DNA of 64,000 nt from Kibdelosporangium philippinense (GTDB lineage: Bacteria; Actinomycetota; Actinomycetes; Mycobacteriales; Pseudonocardiaceae): NCBI RefSeq assembly GCF_021390435.2, contig NZ_JAJVCN010000004.1, forward strand, positions 1,344,501 to 1,408,500. Direction: 5' to 3'. Positions 60,246-64,000 of the stretch are shown here, in pieces. Position numbers and translations under genes: made by a program. Under the pieces are notes generated by a model, which was not told the DNA's origin, searched no databases, and saw only the letters and a program-made list of their open reading frames with translations. The stretch's first letter is position 1, and each line of letters starts with the position of its first letter.

Positions 60246-61154
60246 ATGGACACGATCTCGCTGCCGGGCAAGCCCGGGGTCACCGGGATGGGCTGGCTGC
60301 CGGACCGGCCGGACGTCCGCGATCTGACCCACGACTCGCCCGAAGTCAGAAAGTTACTGTCGGCGTCGGCATCCCCGGCGCTGCAGGCGCTCGCCGGTGA
60401 CTCGCCCGCCGAAACCCCGGACAAATTGGATCTGCGCGAGTGGTTCTCGCCGGTGGAAGACCAGCAGACGATCGGTTCCTGCACGGCGAACGCGGCCTGC
60501 GGCATCGTCGAGTACTTCCAGCGCCGCTCGTTCGGCAAGCACGTGGAGATGTCGCGGCTGTTCCTCTACAAGGTGACCCGGCAGTTCCTCGGCCTGACCG
60601 GCGACACCGGCGCGCACCTGCGTAGCACGATGGGTGCGTTGGCGTTGTTCGGCGTCCCGCCGGAGCGGTACTGGCCCTACGACATCGCCAAGTTCGAGGA
60701 CGACCCGCCCGCGTTCTGCTTCGCGTTCGCCCAGAACTACCAGGCGCTGACATACTTCCGGCTGGATCCAGCCGGTGCCTCGGCCAAGGAAGTCCTTGAC
60801 ACGGTTCGCAAACACCTCGCGGCCGGGGTGCCGTCGATGTTCGGATTCACGGTCTACGGCAGCATCCGACGGCCTTCCGCGCCGGGCGAGATCCCTTACC
60901 CGGCAAAGGGAGAGAACGTCGAGGGCGGGCACGCGATCCTGGCCGTCGGGTACGACGACAACCGGACGATCAAGAACCCGATCGACGGGAAGACGCAGAC
61001 GGGTGCGTTCCTGATCCGCAACTCGTGGGGCGAGTCCTGGGGCGACAAGGGGTACGGCTGGCTGCCGTACGAGTACGTGCGCAAGGGCCTTGCCGAGGAC
61101 TGGTGGGCGATGACCGCGCAGGAATGGATCGAGACCGCGTCGTTCGACGAGTGA
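60246..61154 (+). CDS. C1 (papain) family cysteine protease, cytoplasmic
   Basis: 302 residues from the ATG at 60246, after GAGGGG. The catalytic cysteine is in QQTIGSCTANA, where the usual QGxCGSCWA is altered; the histidine is in GGHAILAVGYDD and the asparagine in IRNSWGESWGDKGYGWLPYEYV. No signal peptide or prodomain is seen, though the first 90 residues could fold as one. The position between two SARP genes suggests control by one of them. Target unknown. Confidence 0.87.
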   Translation: MDTISLPGKPGVTGMGWLPDRPDVRDLTHDSPEVRKLLSASASPALQALAGDSPAETPDKLDLREWFSPVEDQQTIGSCTANAACGIVEYFQRRSFGKHVEMSRLFLYKVTRQFLGLTGDTGAHLRSTMGALALFGVPPERYWPYDIAKFEDDPPAFCFAFAQNYQALTYFRLDPAGASAKEVLDTVRKHLAAGVPSMFGFTVYGSIRRPSAPGEIPYPAKGENVEGGHAILAVGYDDNRTIKNPIDGKTQTGAFLIRNSWGESWGDKGYGWLPYEYVRKGLAEDWWAMTAQEWIETASFDE

Positions 61155-61157
61155 GCC

Positions 61158-61910
61158 TCACTGTCCATTGAGGATCATTTCGTGCACCTGGCGCAGTTGG
61201 CGGCCCGGCTCGATGCCGAGCTGCTCGACCAGGGCGTGGCGGGACCGTTGGTAGACCCGCAAAGCCTCGGCCCGCCTGCCCGTCGCGGCCAGTGCCCGCA
61301 TGTACTGCGCGGCGAACCGTTCGCGTAGCGGGTATTGGCGTACCAGCATGTCCAGTTCGCCGAGCAGTTCACTTGCCTTGCCGCAGGCCAGTTCCGCGTC
61401 GACGCACTCCTCGACGATGGTGACTCGCTCGGTTTCCAGTCGCGCCGCTTCCAGTTCGAGGTGTGGCTGGTCGATCGCGCACATGTTCGCGCTGCGCCAT
61501 TGCCGCAGCGCTGTCCGGAAGCATCGGGCCGCGGTTTCGTAGTCGCCTCTGCGGGCGGCTTCGCGTCCGGCTTCCGATTCGGCTTGATATGTCAGCAGGT
61601 CGAGGCTGGCGACATCCACGGTGATTCGGTAGCCGCCGTCGACCTGCTCGATCGGGATGCCACGGCAGCGCAGCCTGTGGATGTATGTGTGCAGGTTCGA
61701 CACGTACGACTTCGGCGGGGTGTCGCCCCACAGCACGTCCACGAGTCTGCTCACGGTCACCCAGCGGTTGGCGTGGAACAGCAGCTCGGTGAGCAATGCG
61801 GGCAAGCGGTTGCCGCGCAGCGACATCAGTGATCCGTCGGCCGCGGAGATGGTCAACGGTCCCAGCACGCCGAACTTCAGTTCGTCCCTGGCAGCGATTG
61901 CGGTAGTCAT
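61158..61910 (-). CDS. small SARP-family regulator
   Basis: 250 residues, start MTTAIAARDELKFGVLGPLTI. The winged helix (residues about 12-95, with RGNRLPALLTELLFHANRWVTVSRLVDVLWGDTPP) and BTAD (100-248, ending EQLGIEPGRQLRQVHEMIL) are both complete. It is the stand-alone SARP form (about 250-280 residues), which activates biosynthetic genes through direct repeats. It ends 3 bases from the convergent protease stop. Divergent from the methylase gene. Confidence 0.88.
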   Translation of the reverse strand: MTTAIAARDELKFGVLGPLTISAADGSLMSLRGNRLPALLTELLFHANRWVTVSRLVDVLWGDTPPKSYVSNLHTYIHRLRCRGIPIEQVDGGYRITVDVASLDLLTYQAESEAGREAARRGDYETAARCFRTALRQWRSANMCAIDQPHLELEAARLETERVTIVEECVDAELACGKASELLGELDMLVRQYPLRERFAAQYMRALAATGRRAEALRVYQRSRHALVEQLGIEPGRQLRQVHEMILNGQ

Positions 61911-61935
61911 CTGATGTTCCCCCTGTCAGTGTTCC

Positions 61936-61971
61936 GTGGTCCGTTTCGGTGTTGCACTGAAATCGGACCAC
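61936..61971. promoter_or_regulatory. dyad GTGGTCCG...CGGACCAC in the SARP/methylase divergent promoter
   Basis: GTGGTCCGTTTC (from 61936) and GAAATCGGACCAC (to 61971) form an imperfect inverted repeat centred near 61953, 26 bases from the SARP start. The 146-base gap serves both genes. It may be an operator. Confidence 0.55.
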
Positions 61972-61972
61972 A

Positions 61973-61997
61973 CTCGTGTGAACTATGTCAACACGAG
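61973..61997. promoter_or_regulatory. dyad CTCGTGT-N11-ACACGAG
   Basis: A perfect 7-base dyad with an 11-base spacer, next to the preceding one in the same divergent region. A dimeric regulator is the simplest explanation. Confidence 0.5.
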
Positions 61998-62056
61998 TTC
62001 TGGCGATACGATATGTTTCCCACGGCAGGACGTGTGAACATGGAAGGGAGCGGCTG

Positions 62057-63925
62057 GTGTCGAACGAGGCTGCCGTCACGGCCGCGGACATCGCCAGGCT
62101 GGCCGGAGTCGGCCGGGCGGCGGTGAGCAACTGGCGCCGCCGGTACGAAGACTTTCCCGCGCCCGTCGGCGGCACCCCGAACAGCCCGCTGTTCACCCTC
62201 GCCGAGGTCGAGCGCTGGCTACGTGACCAGGGCAAACTCCAAGCGGTCTCGCCGTGGGAGCGGCTGTGGCAGCTGCTGGAGGCCCATCGCGGCGACCAGG
62301 AACCTGCCGACGTGCTCGCCGCGATCGGTGCCTTCCTGCTGCGCCGATCCGACGGCGACCCGGTCGCCCCGGCGCTGCTGAAAGAGGTCGCGACGCTGGC
62401 CAACGAGCATGGCCCCGTCGTCACGGCCGAGGCGCTGTGGGAACGGTTCGTGCAGGCCAACGCCCGGTGGATGGCCGTGACCTCGCCGGACATGGCCCGG
62501 CTGATCGCTGATCTGGTCGGCCTGTCCAACGGGACCGTTCTCGACCCGGCCTGCGGCGCCGGGACCCTGCTGGCCGCGGTCGCGGGCCGGACGGGCGGGC
62601 CGGTGCACTGTGTCGGCCAGGAAATCGACCCGGGACTGGCGGCACTGGCCGAGGTCCGGCTGGCCTTGCGCGGTGTGCACGTCGAGATCAAAGCGGCCGA
62701 TTCCCTGCTGCACGACGCCTATCACGGCAGGCTTGTTGACGCGGTCGTCTGCGACCCGCCGGTCGGTGAGCGGCAGTGGGGACACGAGGAACTCCTGCAC
62801 GACGAGCGCTGGGAGTACGGCATCCCGCCGCGCATGGAGTCCGAACTGGCCTGGGTGCAACACGCGTTGGCGCACGTCAAACCAGGCGGGCTCGTCGCGA
62901 TGCTGATGCCACCGTCCGTGGCTGCCCGACGCTCAGGCCGTCGGATCCGCGCGGAGTTGTTGCGGCGCGGCGCCTTGCGGGCCGTGATGGCGCTGCCCGG
63001 ACCTGTCCACCTGTGGATAATGCGTCGGCCCGCACAACCCGCCGATCCACAAATGCTCGTTCTCGAAGCGACGACCTTGGAGTGGGACGAGGCCGCAGCG
63101 CGTGCGATCGTCGCGTGGCGCGAGTTCGACGCCCCAGACAGGACGGCTGAGGACGAACCAGGTGTGTCACGCCTGATCCCCGTACTCGATCTGCTTGGCG
63201 AGGAAGTGGACCTGACCCCGGCCCGCAACCTGCCTATCTCCTCAGCACCGGACACGGCCGAGAAACTGCTCGCCAAGCACCGTGAACTGGGCATTCGGCT
63301 GAGCGGGCTGGCGCCGTTGCTGCCAACGCTCGACTGGACCGGACGCGGCCAGCAGCACCGGGTGATGATCACGGTCGCCGAGTTGATGAAGACCGGAGCG
63401 TTGGCGCTGTACAACTCCGACGCGCCCGCGACACCCAGTGGCGACGCGGTCCCGTTGCTCGATCTGTCCGATGTGGTCGCCGACCGGCCGGCGTCACGAC
63501 GGATTTCCCGTGATCTCGCTGCATCCGCTGTCCGCGTGCAGCCAGGCGATGTCGTCATGCCGACTGCTGGACAGAAGCTGGTCGCACGGGTTGTGAACGA
63601 CACGGGTGCTGTGCTCGGCCGGGGGCTGTGTCTGTTGCGGCCCAACCCTGACGTGCTCGATCCGTGGTTCCTCGCCGGGTTCCTCAACGGGTCGGCGAAC
63701 TCCCGGCAGGCGGGCACCCACCTGTCCGCGGCCGCTCGGCTGGACGTGCGACGATGTGAGGTCCCGAGAATGCCACTGGCCGATCAGCGTGGGTATGCGG
63801 CAGTCTTCTCGGCACTGGGGACGTTCGCGACCGCCGTCGGCCGGGCCGGAGCGCTTGCCGAGCAGGTCATCCAGGCAACCGTGGACGGACTTGTCGACGG
63901 ATTGGTGACGCCCGAGAGGAACTGA
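62057..63925 (+). CDS. HTH-fused N6-adenine methylase-like protein with specificity-like C-domain
   Basis: 622 residues from the GTG at 62057, after GGAAGGGAGCGG. An N-terminal HTH (VTAADIARLAGVGRAAVSNWRRR) is followed by a helical part and an HsdM-like methylase domain (about 130-345): motif I VLDPACGAGTLLAAVAG, and motif IV CDPPVG where (N/D)PPY/F is usual. The C-part (about 430-610) has the style of a type I specificity domain (VQPGDVVMPTAGQK, PWFLAGFLNGS). No HsdR or HsdS gene is near. The start of a Ser/Thr kinase follows 4 bases later. It may modify DNA, or only bind it, because the catalytic motif is altered. Confidence 0.78.
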   Translation: MSNEAAVTAADIARLAGVGRAAVSNWRRRYEDFPAPVGGTPNSPLFTLAEVERWLRDQGKLQAVSPWERLWQLLEAHRGDQEPADVLAAIGAFLLRRSDGDPVAPALLKEVATLANEHGPVVTAEALWERFVQANARWMAVTSPDMARLIADLVGLSNGTVLDPACGAGTLLAAVAGRTGGPVHCVGQEIDPGLAALAEVRLALRGVHVEIKAADSLLHDAYHGRLVDAVVCDPPVGERQWGHEELLHDERWEYGIPPRMESELAWVQHALAHVKPGGLVAMLMPPSVAARRSGRRIRAELLRRGALRAVMALPGPVHLWIMRRPAQPADPQMLVLEATTLEWDEAAARAIVAWREFDAPDRTAEDEPGVSRLIPVLDLLGEEVDLTPARNLPISSAPDTAEKLLAKHRELGIRLSGLAPLLPTLDWTGRGQQHRVMITVAELMKTGALALYNSDAPATPSGDAVPLLDLSDVVADRPASRRISRDLAASAVRVQPGDVVMPTAGQKLVARVVNDTGAVLGRGLCLLRPNPDVLDPWFLAGFLNGSANSRQAGTHLSAAARLDVRRCEVPRMPLADQRGYAAVFSALGTFATAVGRAGALAEQVIQATVDGLVDGLVTPERN

Positions 63926-63929
63926 AGCA

Positions 63930-64000
63930 GTGCATCGCGTTGTCGGTGATCGCTACGAGCTCGTCCGGCCGCTCGGTCGCGGCGGGATGGGCGAGGTGTG
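63930..64000 (+). CDS. Ser/Thr protein kinase, N-terminal fragment
   Basis: The GTG at 63930 begins VHRVVGDRYELVRPLGRGGMGEV, the glycine-rich loop of Hanks-type (PknB-like) kinases. The rest is outside the window. It follows the methylase-like gene by 4 bases, so they share a transcript. Confidence 0.85.
   Translation, partial: MHRVVGDRYELVRPLGRGGMGEV

Noticed and set aside
61985..62056. Earlier start of the methylase-like gene
   Set aside because: The extra 24 residues overlap the promoter dyad and lack a ribosome site; the GTG at 62057 has one.
1..64000. tRNA, rRNA, prophage or plasmid functions
   Set aside because: No cloverleaf, ribosomal sequence, integrase, capsid or replication gene was recognised in reading both strands.

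Overview
The window comes from a high-GC actinomycete, most likely a member of the Pseudonocardiales. The evidence is a large arabinofuranosyltransferase of the AftD type at the left edge (arabinogalactan-bearing cell wall), many GTG starts, ATGA/GTGA stop-start overlaps, SARP/AfsR-type regulators, a sigma-E-family ECF sigma factor and an incomplete second respiratory complex I operon of the kind found in actinomycetes. Genus cannot be fixed from sequence reading alone. Nothing looks like a plasmid, prophage or ribosomal locus. It reads as a chromosomal stretch with two insertion sequences and a few decaying genes.

Layout. 1-5.4 kb (minus): AftD-like glycosyltransferase (cut by the window edge), a SAM methyltransferase, a polytopic membrane protein and a membrane-anchored binding-protein/VWA fusion. 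5.6-9.5 kb (plus): a secreted GH27 alpha-galactosidase, an SDR dehydrogenase and galactonate dehydratase, which together suggest oxidative galactose use. 9.6-10.6 kb (minus): rhodanese and cysteine dioxygenase. 10.8-13 kb: a DUF2294 protein coupled to an S9 peptidase. 13-21.7 kb: nuoA, a cofactor-less NuoB/C/D-like fusion, then nuoH, J, K, L, M, N; an IS3-family element sits in the last codons of nuoA. 21.7-25 kb (minus): a PAS/GGDEF/EAL c-di-GMP protein. 25.2-30.6 kb: a BMP-type nucleoside/sugar ABC importer and a ROK regulator.

30.7-37.4 kb is a tightly packed operon: FMN monooxygenase, sulfonate-type ABC importer, an FAD flavoprotein and 2x[4Fe-4S] ferredoxin resembling the two subunits of APS reductase, and a TauD-type dioxygenase. 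It looks like an organosulfur acquisition system and is the best candidate here for undescribed chemistry. 37.4-39.2 kb carries small genes (SUKH, Nudix, cysteine-free bL36, NarJ-like). 39-42.5 kb holds a redox signalling set: UBP zinc finger, receiver-thioredoxin-reductase fusion without a CxxC, and cNMP-binding histidine kinase. 42.6-48.6 kb: PLP decarboxylase, LapA-like protein, LAL-type LuxR regulator and a GH2 glycosidase.

48.6-52.9 kb: an inverted set of short tandem repeats, a CPBP protease, a secreted trypsin-like protease, a decayed pirin gene, an alpha/beta hydrolase frameshifted in an AC-repeat tract, and an aldo/keto reductase behind two TGGAC-N6-GTCCA operators. 52.9-56 kb: an ECF sigma factor with a translationally coupled LCP-domain protein, and an IS701-family element inserted upstream of the sigma gene. 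56.4-64 kb: a large SARP/NB-ARC/TPR regulator, an unknown protein, a papain-like protease, a small SARP, an HTH-fused N6-adenine methylase-like protein, and the start of a Ser/Thr kinase. Three copies of a CTCGTGRGTGG hairpin are scattered at gene ends. No tRNA, rRNA or CRISPR array was seen.
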